Source: Actinomycetota bacterium
GTDB lineage: Bacteria; Actinomycetota; CADDZG01; JAHWKV01
Direction: 5' to 3'
Assembly (NCBI GenBank): GCA_030447305.1
Contig: JAUJPC010000001.1
Location: forward strand, 327,998 to 391,997
Length of the DNA: 64,000 nt
The notes beneath the pieces were generated by a model. That model had not been told where the DNA came from. It was given only the letters and a program-made list of their open reading frames with translations, and did not search any database. Below are positions 1 through 8,472 of this stretch, piece after piece (positions within the stretch are counted from its first letter, which is position 1; every line of letters starts with the position of its first letter). The translations under genes were made by a program, and so were the position numbers.

Positions 1-677
1 AGCTCCCGAGGCGGTTGTGGGGACTGCGGCACCCACTTCCACGCCCACTGCAGCAGCGCAGAAACCTCATCGTCGCCGGTCTGAGTGAAGTCGGAGTACG
101 CCTGGCCCACCGCGTAGAACGGCGAGGGCGTCATGCTGCATACGACCTCGTCCACCTCCTGGGTCAACTCCTTGCACGTCGAGGTCGGAGCGACCGGAAC
201 TGCGACGACAATCCGGGACGGCTCCAACTTTCGCAGCGCCTGAAGTGCGGCCCGCATGCTCGAGCCGGTGGCCAGCCCGTCGTCGACCAGGATCACGGTC
301 TTTCCCCTGATAACGGGTTTAGGGCGGTTGCCCCGGTAGACGACCTCCCGGCGTTCGAGCTCTGCGGACTCCGCCTCCACCGCCCGAGCAAGTGCACCGG
401 GCTCAATTCCCAAAGCTTGAATCACGTCCTCGTTCGGCACCACCACGCCGCCGCTGGCGATGGCCCCCATGGCGAGCTCTTCAGAAACGGGTGCTCCAAG
501 CTTGCGGACGACAAAGATGTCGAGGGGCACGCGGAGGGCCTTTGAGATCTCATAGCCCACAGGGACGCCACCCCGCGGTAGGGCGAGGACGATCACCCCA
601 TCGCGGTCCCGGTAATGCTCCAGCTGAGTGGCGAGGAGCCGGCCCGCGTCTCGTCTGTTGCGAAACCGTCTAGGCAT
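1..677 (-). CDS. Phosphoribosyltransferase family protein (3' end cut by window edge)
   Basis: Reading leftwards from an ATG at 677, a frame of 225 codons stays open to the window edge. It encodes a type I phosphoribosyltransferase. The diagnostic PRPP loop, VILVDDGLATGSSM, lies near residue 130: two acidic residues followed by a T-G-S loop that binds the 5'-phosphate of PRPP. The N-terminus (MPRRFRNRRDAGRLLA, then LALPRGGVPVGYEIS) resembles stand-alone actinobacterial PRTases of unknown substrate, sometimes annotated as predicted phosphoribosyltransferases and sometimes fused to a hydrolase. The C-terminus lies outside the window, so length and any fusion cannot be judged. The opposite-strand frame at 15-545 is a shadow. 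The family call is firm; the substrate is unknown. Confidence 0.88.
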   Translation of the reverse strand, partial: MPRRFRNRRDAGRLLATQLEHYRDRDGVIVLALPRGGVPVGYEISKALRVPLDIFVVRKLGAPVSEELAMGAIASGGVVVPNEDVIQALGIEPGALARAVEAESAELERREVVYRGNRPKPVIRGKTVILVDDGLATGSSMRAALQALRKLEPSRIVVAVPVAPTSTCKELTQEVDEVVCSMTPSPFYAVGQAYSDFTQTGDDEVSALLQWAWKWVPQSPQPPRE

Positions 678-849
678 CTCAAGGAGATATTTCCCCGATC
701 CCGAAGGCTCGAATCGGCCGATGGGAACGTATCGCGGACTACCTGCCCGGCACCGGGACCGGGTGAACCTGCCCTTCGTTAGCCCATACCACTTGCTGGG
801 TACTTCCTAGGGGTCCAAACGAATCCACTCTCAAACGACAGGAGGGCCT

Positions 850-1086
850 ATGTCTGACACCACTTTCAAGTGCGATGTATGCGGAAGGGAGTTCCCGCAC
901 TCCCAGATGAAGGAGTTCTTCGACGAGTCCGGCAACCGGCTCGAGCTCTGCGCCGAGGATCTGGATCACAAGATGAACGAGGCCGGTAAGGTCCGGGGGG
1001 GACCGGGCGAGGAGAAGCAGGCCGCCGCATACGTGGAGGAAGGTCCCAAAAACCCGCCGTACGGAGAGCGGGTCAGCCCGAACTAA
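850..1086 (+). CDS. Small Cys-containing (zinc-ribbon-like) hypothetical protein
   Basis: This 78-residue protein is preceded by a strong Shine-Dalgarno (AGGAGGG ending 3 nt before the ATG). It begins with CDVCGREFP, a CxxC knuckle, and a third Cys follows about 33 residues later (LELCAEDL). That is compatible with a small treble-clef or zinc-ribbon fold, although a clear fourth ligand is not evident. The C-terminal third is Gly/Pro/Glu-rich and probably disordered. I do not recognise a named family. The gene is convergent with the broken oxidoreductase gene, and their 3' ends overlap by 14 bp. A structural or nucleic-acid-binding role would be a guess. Confidence 0.72.
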   Translation: MSDTTFKCDVCGREFPHSQMKEFFDESGNRLELCAEDLDHKMNEAGKVRGGPGEEKQAAAYVEEGPKNPPYGERVSPN

Positions 1087-2169
1087 TCCGGCCTGCTCGC
1101 CCGGTTGGACCTGGTGACGAACCCCTCTTCGCTGCCTTTCGGCGAGCAACCTCTTCCCTGACCGCCGGCGCCACCTCGGTTCCGTACAGCTCGATCGACC
1201 GCATTATCTTCTCGTGCGGCATGGTCCCGACGCTGAACTGAATCAGGAAGCGGTCGTGCTGAAAGATATCGTGCTGGAACAGGATCTTGTCGACGACCTG
1301 CTGCGGCGTTCCCAGGAAGTTGGCGCCGTGCAAGGTGGCACTTGCCTCATAGTCCGCCTTGGTCATAGGTTGCCAGCCTCTCTCCCGGCCGATGCGGTTC
1401 ATCGTGTCGGCAACGTAGGGAAAGGAGTCGTCGATCGCTCCCTGGCAGATCCGGCGATGAATCCGTGACTGTTGATGCTGAGCGCAGGAACGGAATCCCA
1501 GCCGGCCTGCCGGGCGGCATCCCGGTGGAGCCGGGCGAAGGAAGCGAACCGCTCCGGCATCCCGCCGATAATAGCCAGGGCCATCGGCAGCCCCAGCGCT
1601 CCCGCCCGCACCGCTGACCGGGGGTTGCCACCTACGGCCACCCATATCGGCAGCGGCTGCTGCAGCGGCCGAGGGTACACGCCGCGGCCCTCGATGGCCG
1701 GGCGGTGGTTGCCCCGCCAGGTGATCTTCTCTGATTCCCGCAGCTGCAGGAGCATCAGCAGCTTTTCCTCGAACAGCGAGTCGTAGTCCTCCAGGCGATA
1801 CCCGAAGAGCGGAAACGATTCGATGAACGATCCACGGCCGGCCATGATCTCGGCACGGCCGCCCGAGAGCAGGTCAACGGTCGCGAAGTCCTGGAACACC
1901 CTCACCGGATCGTCGGAGCTGATGACGTTCACTGCGCTGGTCAGGCGGATGTTGCGAGTACGTGCCGCGGCGGCAGCCAGCACGATGGCCGGAGCAGAGA
2001 CGACGAAGTCCGGGCGGTGATGTTCCCCCACGCCGAATACATCAAGGCCCAGCCGGTCGGCGAGCTCGATCTCCTCGATTAGGTCGCTCAGACGCTGCTG
2101 CGCCGTCACAGTGTCGCCGGAGTTGGGGTCGGTGGTGCGCTCAGCGAAGGTGTAAATGCCGAGTTCCAT
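1073..2169 (-). pseudogene. LLM-class flavin-dependent oxidoreductase, frameshifted near 1455-1465
   Basis: A luciferase-like monooxygenase (TIM barrel using F420 or FMN) is split over two frames. The first 240 or so residues run from the ATG at 2169, which has an AGAAGG ribosome site. They include [22 protein letters not shown] and [12 protein letters not shown], typical of the family, and end in [10 protein letters not shown]. The rest ([24 protein letters not shown] to the C-terminus) continues in the next frame to a stop at 1073. One missing base explains the break: changing GCCGGATC to GCCGGGATC on the coding strand gives a continuous [12 protein letters not shown]. Both halves are otherwise well conserved, so a recent mutation or a sequence error is likely. 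It follows the glycosyltransferase gene by 42 bp and may be co-transcribed with it. Confidence 0.85.
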
Positions 2170-2211
2170 TGCCTTCTTTCTTTTTCTTCAGATCGAGATC
2201 CAGTTTGCCCG

Positions 2212-3816
2212 CTAACCGGCGGGCGTACCTGTAGTGGTGCCGGCATTGCCTGTTTCGGTCTCTGCCCGGGTTCGCTCCACCAAGAGCACGCCCACCCGGC
2301 CGAACCCGTCTCCCGAACCGATTCGAAAGCTCGAATCAAGCGCTTCGAAGAACTCCGACGCCTGGCCCCATGCCTCCTCCACCCGACCCGACGAATCCCA
2401 GCGGGTGTAGTCGGAGGTCACCACCCAGAACCTATCGCGCAGGCCGGCCTCACGTGCGGCCCGCTGCGGTGGGGCCGGGAGCAAAAACGCTTCCGCAACC
2501 CCGTAAACGGTGGGCCCGGGGGGACGCCACCCGGCGTCCCGGGGGCTGAGGACCTCCAGGGACCGTGAGGCCGGGCGGCGCCTCAGGTGGTAGTCCAAAG
2601 ACAGGCGCTGATAGGAGGGCAGGATCACAACGGCATCCCCGGGGCGGGCGGCCTGGATCAAGTGGTCCGCTGCCTCGTTCCACCCCCAGTTCCCGGTGCC
2701 GTACGAGCGGACGACGCCCGAAGCGCCGAGAGCAATAAGCAAGACCAGCGTGACCAAGGCTACCGGGCGCGGCTGGATCTGCGCGACCGCGAGTGCTAAC
2801 AACAGCGAGCTCGCAGGCACCGCCGCTATGAAGAAACGTGGCACCAGGAGCGGTTGTACCGTGGCGGACGCCACGGTTGCGCCCACCAGTGGCACCACCA
2901 GCCAAAGCACCGCCATGCCGTAGCTCCAGGCCTGCGGGGAGGGACCGTGGACTCGAAAGGACCTAACCGCCAGCCAGATCCCTGTAGGCCATCCAACCAG
3001 GCAGACGATCAGCACAACGACACCGGCATAGGTGGTCAGCCAATCGGCTGCCGGCTCGAAGTTGTTCCCGCCGAGGAACCACAGCACCTGGCGGAGGCCC
3101 GCGATCGATGTGCGGGGGATCCAGCCGATCTGGACGCTGCGGCGTTGTGCGGCCGCCAGCACGAAAGGAGCCGCACCGGCCGCCGTCAGTGCTACGCCGG
3201 CAAGTAGCGCCCTCCAAGGCAGGCTTCGCCTGGGCAGCAGCGGCAGTGATGAGATCTGCGCCGCGACCAGGAGGATCGAGAACAGGTGAGCGCCCACGGC
3301 AAGGGCATTCAGAGCGCCCCAGAGCAGGAACCATCCAACAGTCCTGCGCTCCAGGCCCACGGCAAGCGCCATCCAGGCGCCGACCGTCAACATCAGCACC
3401 AGGGCGTAGCTGCGGGCTTCCTGCCCGTAGTAGACGAACGACGAGTTGACCGCCAGAAGCAGCGCCGACATGCCGGCGATTCGGGCATCGAAGAGGCGGC
3501 GGGCCAGCAGGTAGAGCAGCGCAACCCCGGCTGCCGAGAACAGCACCGATGGCAGCCTAAGCACCTCCAGTGAGGTTCCCAGGCGCACCCATGCCCGCAT
3601 AAATAGGTAGTAGAGGGCCATGTTGCCGCCGTCGCTCATCGCAACGTCCCAACCGGGCGTCTCGGCGATACGCAGCGAAACCGCCTCGTCGTGCCAGATG
3701 CTGCGTCCTCCGAGGCGGTACAGGCACAACCCGATCGCAAGGGTGACCGACACCCCCAGGGCCACCCAGTCCCGCTTACTGAGGGGCGATGGCTTAAAGT
3801 CTGCGTGGCGAGGCAT
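2212..3816 (-). CDS. Membrane glycosyltransferase, GT39/PMT-like GT-C family
   Basis: This 534-residue polytopic protein has about ten hydrophobic segments. Its first periplasmic loop carries the GT-C acidic signature GRSIWHDEAVSL near residue 38, where the Asp-Glu pair is the likely metal or catalytic site. A second conserved element, YYGQEARSYAL, lies near residue 128. Both occur in GT39/ArnT-like enzymes that transfer a sugar from a polyprenyl-phosphate carrier to an acceptor outside the membrane. The soluble C-terminal part may be the acceptor-binding domain. Acceptor and donor are unknown. The start is favoured by a TAGATT box placed exactly 6 nt before the ATG, which suggests a leaderless message. 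Confidence 0.85.
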   Translation of the reverse strand: MPRHADFKPSPLSKRDWVALGVSVTLAIGLCLYRLGGRSIWHDEAVSLRIAETPGWDVAMSDGGNMALYYLFMRAWVRLGTSLEVLRLPSVLFSAAGVALLYLLARRLFDARIAGMSALLLAVNSSFVYYGQEARSYALVLMLTVGAWMALAVGLERRTVGWFLLWGALNALAVGAHLFSILLVAAQISSLPLLPRRSLPWRALLAGVALTAAGAAPFVLAAAQRRSVQIGWIPRTSIAGLRQVLWFLGGNNFEPAADWLTTYAGVVVLIVCLVGWPTGIWLAVRSFRVHGPSPQAWSYGMAVLWLVVPLVGATVASATVQPLLVPRFFIAAVPASSLLLALAVAQIQPRPVALVTLVLLIALGASGVVRSYGTGNWGWNEAADHLIQAARPGDAVVILPSYQRLSLDYHLRRRPASRSLEVLSPRDAGWRPPGPTVYGVAEAFLLPAPPQRAAREAGLRDRFWVVTSDYTRWDSSGRVEEAWGQASEFFEALDSSFRIGSGDGFGRVGVLLVERTRAETETGNAGTTTGTPAG

Positions 3817-3828
3817 GGGGTAAATCTA
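3817..3828 (-). promoter_or_regulatory. Candidate -10 box (TAGATT) for leaderless glycosyltransferase transcript
   Basis: On the minus strand TAGATT (3828-3823) is followed by six bases and then the ATG at 3816. The predicted transcription start coincides with the start codon. No good -35 is visible. The geometry matches the boxes before tig and the thioredoxin-reductase-like gene. Confidence 0.45.
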
Positions 3829-4044
3829 AAGGTCACCAACTTCTGCCTCGGTGTTTTGCCACGTCCGAGGGCCTCGAGCGCTCGATGTTTGGGCGAAGAG
3901 TGGCCTCAATTGCGCATCGAGGACTCCCTCGGAGGGCCGCTCGGATGTTTTCGCCGGAACCTGCCGGGGTATCACCCGGCTACACGCCATCCAGCTACAG
4001 CGCGCCCGCAGCCTGAGTATTAGGGCGGCGAGGAGGAGGAAGTT

Positions 4045-5013
4045 ATGCCACAGACGCTCAGGGACGTAATGACCCCGGATCCTAAGGTCCTGCCGAAGAC
4101 GGCCACCGTCAAGGAGGCCGCGGAGCTCATGCGGGACGACGACATCGGGGACGTCATTGTGGTCAATGCCCACAAGAAGCTGTATGGAATTATCACGGAC
4201 CGGGACATCGCGGTGCGAGTTGTCCCCGATGGTACGGATGCCTCCACCGTCCACCTGGAGGACGTAGCGACCAAAGACGTGACGGCTCTTGGTCCGGAAG
4301 CTCCGGTCGACGAAGCGGTAAGACTCATGCGCGAGAAGGCCGTTCGCCGGCTTCCCGTGGTCGAGGACGGCAAGCCCGTCGGCGTCGTTAGCCTGGGAGA
4401 CCTGGCCATCGAGAAGGACCCCGCGTCGGCACTCGCAGACATCAGTGCAGCACCGCCGGACGGACCCGAGCCTTCGGCAAACGGGTCCAGCGGAATGCGC
4501 TCGGCCGGAGGTCTCGGCAAGAGTCTTCCCGCAATGGCCGCTGGTGCAGGTTTGGCCCTGGCGTTCGGCTACCTGCGGAACCGGGGAAAGAGGCGCTCGG
4601 TCAAAATCGCTGCCAAGCGGCTGCGCAGAACCGGCCGCAAGCTTCGCCGCAGCGGTGACAGGACCGCTTCGGAGGCCACCACGCAGGCTGCCAAGTACGC
4701 CGCCGCCGCCGCCGCCGTCATCCGCAGCCAGAGCAAGCGGATGAAGAGAAAGGCCGCGCGCAAGGGTGACCGGCTCGAAGACAAGACACAGAGCCTGAGC
4801 AAGCGCGCTCAGCGCAAGTCCGAAGAACTTGGCAAGCGGGCCCAGCGTAAGTCCGAAGAACTCGGCAAACGAGCGGAGCGCAAGTCCAGGGATCTCAGCA
4901 AGCTCGCCGAGGACAAGTCCAAAGATCTGCGCCGTAAGGCGAAAAAGGTTGGCAAGCTGGCCGAGCGTAAGGCTGAAGGAGTAAAGGAGCTGGTGACTTC
5001 CGGAAAGCGTTAA
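4045..5013 (+). CDS. CBS-pair protein with membrane-like segment and 11-residue basic repeats
   Basis: This 322-residue protein follows an AGGAGGAGG ribosome site. Residues 1-125 form a CBS (Bateman) pair: MPQTLRDVMTPDP, VVNAHKKLYGIITDRDIA, then a second copy with RRLPVVEDGKPVGVVSLGDLA. Such pairs usually bind adenosyl ligands. After a linker comes a short hydrophobic stretch near residue 155 (SLPAMAAGAGLALAFGYL). The rest is extremely Lys/Arg/Glu-rich. It contains at least four tandem 11-mers such as SKRAQRKSEEL, GKRAQRKSEEL, GKRAERKSRDL and SKLAEDKSKDL, a hendecad pattern predicting a long amphipathic helix like LEA group 3 or histone-H1-like tails. The pair alone is common; this combination is unusual. 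It could be an energy-sensing DNA-, RNA- or membrane-associated protein. Confidence 0.85.
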   Translation: MPQTLRDVMTPDPKVLPKTATVKEAAELMRDDDIGDVIVVNAHKKLYGIITDRDIAVRVVPDGTDASTVHLEDVATKDVTALGPEAPVDEAVRLMREKAVRRLPVVEDGKPVGVVSLGDLAIEKDPASALADISAAPPDGPEPSANGSSGMRSAGGLGKSLPAMAAGAGLALAFGYLRNRGKRRSVKIAAKRLRRTGRKLRRSGDRTASEATTQAAKYAAAAAAVIRSQSKRMKRKAARKGDRLEDKTQSLSKRAQRKSEELGKRAQRKSEELGKRAERKSRDLSKLAEDKSKDLRRKAKKVGKLAERKAEGVKELVTSGKR

Positions 5014-5032
5014 TCCGCCCGTCATTTACTTT

Positions 5033-5064
5033 GAGACCCTCCCCACCCTCCTGGGGAGGGTCTC
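5033..5064. terminator. Bidirectional intrinsic terminator
   Basis: A perfect 12-bp stem (GAGACCCTCCCC, loop ACCCTCCT, GGGGAGGGTCTC) lies 20 bp after the CBS gene and 2 bp from the 3' end of the convergent HAD gene. There is only a weak T tract, but the position and symmetry suit a shared terminator. Confidence 0.75.
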
Positions 5065-5065
5065 G

Positions 5066-5713
5066 TCAGTTCAAGAGGTGGGCACCGAGCTCCGGAAGCG
5101 TCTCGAAAACCTCCACTGCGCCAGACTCCTTCAGCTCCTCGGGTGAAAAACCTCCGGTCATCACCGCGACGGTTTCAACACCCGCCTTGCGGGCCGCGAT
5201 GCAGTCGAATGGCGAGTCCCCGATCATCAGCGCTTCTGGCTCGCCTCCTTTCTCCAGAGCGGCGAGCACCAGATCGGGATCCGGCTTGGTGTTGTCGACA
5301 TCGGCGCCCGTGGTCCATCCGTCCACCAGGTGGCGGACGTCCAGCAGGTCCAGGTAGCGCTCGATCTCGAACGACTTGCCCGAGCTGGCGAGAATGATCC
5401 TGTGGTCGGCCTTATTCAAGCTCTCGATGAGCTCCTTGGCGCCCTCCATGGGCTCGACCTCTTCGATCAGGAGGCGGTACAGTACCTTCTCGGCCGCGCG
5501 GATGTCCTCTCCCAGCTCCTCCTCGGCCTCGTCGCCCAGCATGACTCCGACCAGATGGTCCCCCCCCATGCCCATGTGCCGGTGGATCTTCCAGACCGGC
5601 ACGATCTTGTCGAAGCTTCGGAATGCCCGGTACCAGGCCAGGGCGTGATGGTAGTTGGTGTCTACCAGGGTGCCGTCGACATCGAAGAGCAGGACGTGAG
5701 GAGTCTTTGCCAT
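5066..5713 (-). CDS. HAD-superfamily hydrolase (phosphatase-like)
   Basis: This 215-residue protein starts at ATG 5713. The first HAD motif is complete (LLFDVDGTLVDT; the Asp nucleophile and second Asp are both present). A helical cap follows, then motif II (IILASSGKS), a lysine in NTKPDPD, and motif IV (MIGDSPFDCIAARKAG). Order and size fit subfamily I phosphatases such as phosphoglycolate phosphatase or beta-phosphoglucomutase relatives. The substrate cannot be told. A longer open frame continues upstream to 6112, but it overlaps the divergent PHP gene antisense and lacks HAD similarity, so the start at the DVDGT-bearing N-terminus was chosen. Confidence 0.9.
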   Translation of the reverse strand: MAKTPHVLLFDVDGTLVDTNYHHALAWYRAFRSFDKIVPVWKIHRHMGMGGDHLVGVMLGDEAEEELGEDIRAAEKVLYRLLIEEVEPMEGAKELIESLNKADHRIILASSGKSFEIERYLDLLDVRHLVDGWTTGADVDNTKPDPDLVLAALEKGGEPEALMIGDSPFDCIAARKAGVETVAVMTGGFSPEELKESGAVEVFETLPELGAHLLN

Positions 5714-5789
5714 GGGCCTTGGGTTACCCAGATGGGAACACCTCAACCGGGTATCTTCATCCGGACTTGAACCGGACCACGGAGATGCA

Positions 5790-6814
5790 TTGGACAACGC
5801 CGGTGTGGCGGAGCTTCTGGCCCTAGCCTCGGAGCAATCCGAGGGGAACTTGCAAAAGGCTCTGCGCCGGGCCTCCAGACAGGCACTGACGTGGCCTGTA
5901 GAGGTGGCGGGCCTCGCCGAGCGGCACGAGCTGCAGTGGCTGGAGGGAGTCGGGCCGCACCTCGAGCGGATCATCACCAGGTGGCTGGAGGACGACGAGC
6001 CGGTTCCCACCCCGCCGGAGAGCCGCTTGGGTTTTCTGACCCTGACCCGGGTGAAGGACATTCTTGCCCGCCATCCCGGCCTGCGGGTGAAGGGGGATCT
6101 GCACAGCCACACCGTCTGGAGCGATGGAGGAGTGACCGTCGCCGAGCTGGCGGCACAGGCCGAAGCTCACGGGTTCAGCTATCAGGCGATCACCGACCAC
6201 TCCAAGGGTCTCAAGATCGCCGGCGGCATGGATGAGGACGAGCTCACCCGCGAGGGTTACGAGATCTCCGATGTCAACGAACGGTACGCGCGGACGGATT
6301 GAGGGTTCTCCGCAGCATCGAGATGAACCTTAGCGTCACCGGCGAGGGGGACATGGGTCCTGATTCACTGAACACCCTAGATCTGGTGCTTGCGTCCTTT
6401 CACTCCAAGCTGCGGGTCAAGGAAGATCAGACCGATCGCTACCTGGCTGCGCTGGCGAACCCCCACCTGCACATCCTCGGGCACCCCCAGGGGCGGATGT
6501 ACAACTTCCGGACCGGCCTGTCTGCCGACTGGAGGCGGGTAATGGCGGAGGCGACCCGCCTCGGCAAAGCCTTGGAGGTCGACGCCTTCCCCGACCGCCA
6601 GGACCTTAAGGTGGAGCTGCTGGCAATCGCGGCAGACGAAGGCACGACGATCTCCATCGGCAGCGACGCGCACTGGCCCGGCCAGATCGGGTTCGTGGAG
6701 TTCGGCCTCGCCGCCGCGCTGGAGGCATGCATTCCTACCGAAAGGATCCTGAACCTGAAGGATACGGACGATCTTCTGACGTGGGCTGCCGACCTCCGGG
6801 AACGCTCGCGCTAG
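5790..6814 (+). pseudogene. PHP-domain phosphoesterase (PolX C-terminal-like), frameshifted near 6297
   Basis: The metal-binding PHP signature is present in two adjacent frames. Frame one holds an N-terminal helix-hairpin-helix-like stretch (LEGVGPHLERIITRWL), then GDLHSHTVWSDGG (HxH) and ITDHSKG. Frame two holds LRSIEMNLS, ILGHPQGR and SIGSDAH, the remaining metal ligands. The break is at 6296-6300; inserting one G (ACGGATTG to ACGGGATTG) restores ...RTGLRVLRSIEMNLS. The layout matches the C-terminal phosphoesterase half of bacterial PolX DNA polymerases, or a stand-alone histidinol-phosphatase-like enzyme; no polymerase domain precedes it. A TTG at 5790 with GGAG 4 nt upstream was taken as start. 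Apart from the missing base, all catalytic residues are intact. Confidence 0.82.
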
Positions 6815-6894
6815 CCACCGCTTTGGTTTGCCCACCTTGCCCGGGGGAACAACTTATGAACTCGTGGTGTGCGTTCAGGAGGGTTGAAACCGGC

Positions 6895-8472
6895 GTGGGG
6901 AACCTGTACGAAGTCAATCCCTCCCTATGGGTTTCGACCACGGTGGAGACGGACTACCCGCCGCTTCCCCGGTCGGGGCTTCACTTCGATGCAGCAGTCA
7001 TCGGCGGCGGCATAGCGGGCCTCACGACCGCTCTGCTGCTCAAGAGGGCCGGCTTGCGTGTGGCTCTGATCGAAGCGCGGCGGATCGCCTCGGGCGCCAC
7101 CGGCTACACGACCGCCAAGATAACGTCGCTGCACGGCCTGACCTACGCCCGCCTTCTGAAGGAGCAAGGGGAGGACAAGGCCGGCCAGTATGCCCAGGCC
7201 TCGCAGGCCGCCGTCGAGCAGATCGCGTCATTCGTAGCTGAGGATGGCATCGACTGCAGCTTTGGGCGCCTTCCCGCCCTGACCTACACCGAGGACCCCG
7301 ACCGGGTGAGCGACATCGACGCCGAGGTCGAGGCTGCCCGAAAGCTCGGTCTTCCCGCCACGCTGACCACCACGACCGACCTGCCCTATGAGGTGCGTGC
7401 TGCGATCCTCTTCGACAACCAGGCGCAGTTCCACCCCCGCCGGTACGCTCTCGGCCTTGCCGAGCTTATCGAGGGTAACGGCAGCCGGGTGTTCGAAGAG
7501 ACGCGGGCACTTGAGATCGACCTTGAAAAAGGCCGGTCCGTTGTCCGCACCGAGCACGGTGAATTGACGGCTGATCACGTGGTACAGGCCACCCACCTGC
7601 CATTCCACGACCCGGCCGCTCTGTTCGCCAAAGCTGCCCCCTCCCGTTCCTACTGTTTGGCGGTCCAGGTCGAAGGACCGGTTCCCCAGGCGATGTACCT
7701 CAGCGCCGACAACCCCGTCCGGTCGCTGCGTCCACACCGGGAAGGCGACACCGACTTCCTCCTGGTCGGCGGCGAGGGCCACAAAGTGGGTCAGGGCGAC
7801 TTCACGACCACCCGCTACGCCAAGCTGGAGGCGTGGGTGCGGGACCGGTTCAACGTGCGCTCGGTTGACTTCCGCTGGTCGGCGCAGGACTACATGCCCG
7901 CCGACGATGTCCCTTACATCGGCAGACTTTCACCGCGCTCTGACCGGTTGTACGTCGCCACGGGGTTCAAGAAGTGGGGGATGACCAGCGGCACCGCCGC
8001 CGGGATGATCCTGCGGGACCTGATCGTCAACCAGCCGAATCGCTGGATCGACGTATTTGATGCCAGCAGGCTGGACCTCGGGCCTTCCGCGTCGAAGCTG
8101 ATCAAAGAGAACGCCAATGTGGCGAAGCACTTTCTATCCGACCGCCTCTCGGCTCTGGTCGCGCCGGACATCGATTCGCTGAAGCCTGGAGAAGGCGCTA
8201 TAGCGCGAGCCGGCAGAGAGAAGGTGGCCGCCTACCGGGAGGTCGGCGGCATGATGAAGGCGGTCTCGCCGACCTGCACCCACATGGGGTGTGTTGTGTC
8301 GTTCAACGACGCAGAGGAGACCTGGGACTGCCCGTGCCACGGCTCGCGATTCGACACCGACGGCAACGTGATTGAGGGCCCTGCGGTCAAGCCGTTGCAC
8401 CCCGTGGAAGTTCGTTTGGAAGCGGTCATCTCGCCGCCGGCCCAAGGGGCTTCCGTCCACAAGCGCCGCTAG
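6895..8472 (+). CDS. FAD-dependent oxidoreductase with C-terminal Rieske [2Fe-2S] domain
   Basis: This DAO-fold enzyme of about 525 residues starts with a dinucleotide-binding motif ([17 protein letters not shown]). Conserved [16 protein letters not shown] follows, and GLTYA continues the substrate-domain pattern of Rieske-fused oxidases. The last 110 residues contain the full Rieske ligand set: CTHMGC and CPCHGSRFD (two Cys, two His). Related actinobacterial proteins are annotated as FAD-dependent oxidoreductases of unknown substrate, with the cluster passing electrons to or from FAD. GTG 6895 was preferred because AGGAGGG lies 11 nt upstream; ATG 6856 in the same frame is an alternative. 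The gene ends 1 bp from the end of the convergent peptidase gene. Confidence 0.88.
   Translation: MGNLYEVNPSLWVSTTVETDYPPLPRSGLHFDAAVIGGGIAGLTTALLLKRAGLRVALIEARRIASGATGYTTAKITSLHGLTYARLLKEQGEDKAGQYAQASQAAVEQIASFVAEDGIDCSFGRLPALTYTEDPDRVSDIDAEVEAARKLGLPATLTTTTDLPYEVRAAILFDNQAQFHPRRYALGLAELIEGNGSRVFEETRALEIDLEKGRSVVRTEHGELTADHVVQATHLPFHDPAALFAKAAPSRSYCLAVQVEGPVPQAMYLSADNPVRSLRPHREGDTDFLLVGGEGHKVGQGDFTTTRYAKLEAWVRDRFNVRSVDFRWSAQDYMPADDVPYIGRLSPRSDRLYVATGFKKWGMTSGTAAGMILRDLIVNQPNRWIDVFDASRLDLGPSASKLIKENANVAKHFLSDRLSALVAPDIDSLKPGEGAIARAGREKVAAYREVGGMMKAVSPTCTHMGCVVSFNDAEETWDCPCHGSRFDTDGNVIEGPAVKPLHPVEVRLEAVISPPAQGASVHKRR

Noticed and set aside
1455-1465. Programmed ribosomal frameshift in the LLM oxidoreductase
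   Set aside because: No slippery heptamer or downstream structure, and four other unrelated genes show the same TCCG-associated one-base loss.
3826-5025. 399-codon open frame antisense to the CBS gene
   Set aside because: It mirrors the CBS protein's biased codons, has Leu/Gly-repeat composition, no ribosome site and no family similarity.
5714-6112. N-terminal extension of the HAD gene up to 6112
   Set aside because: The extra 133 codons are antisense to the PHP gene, Ser/Arg-rich and precede a canonical HAD N-terminus.
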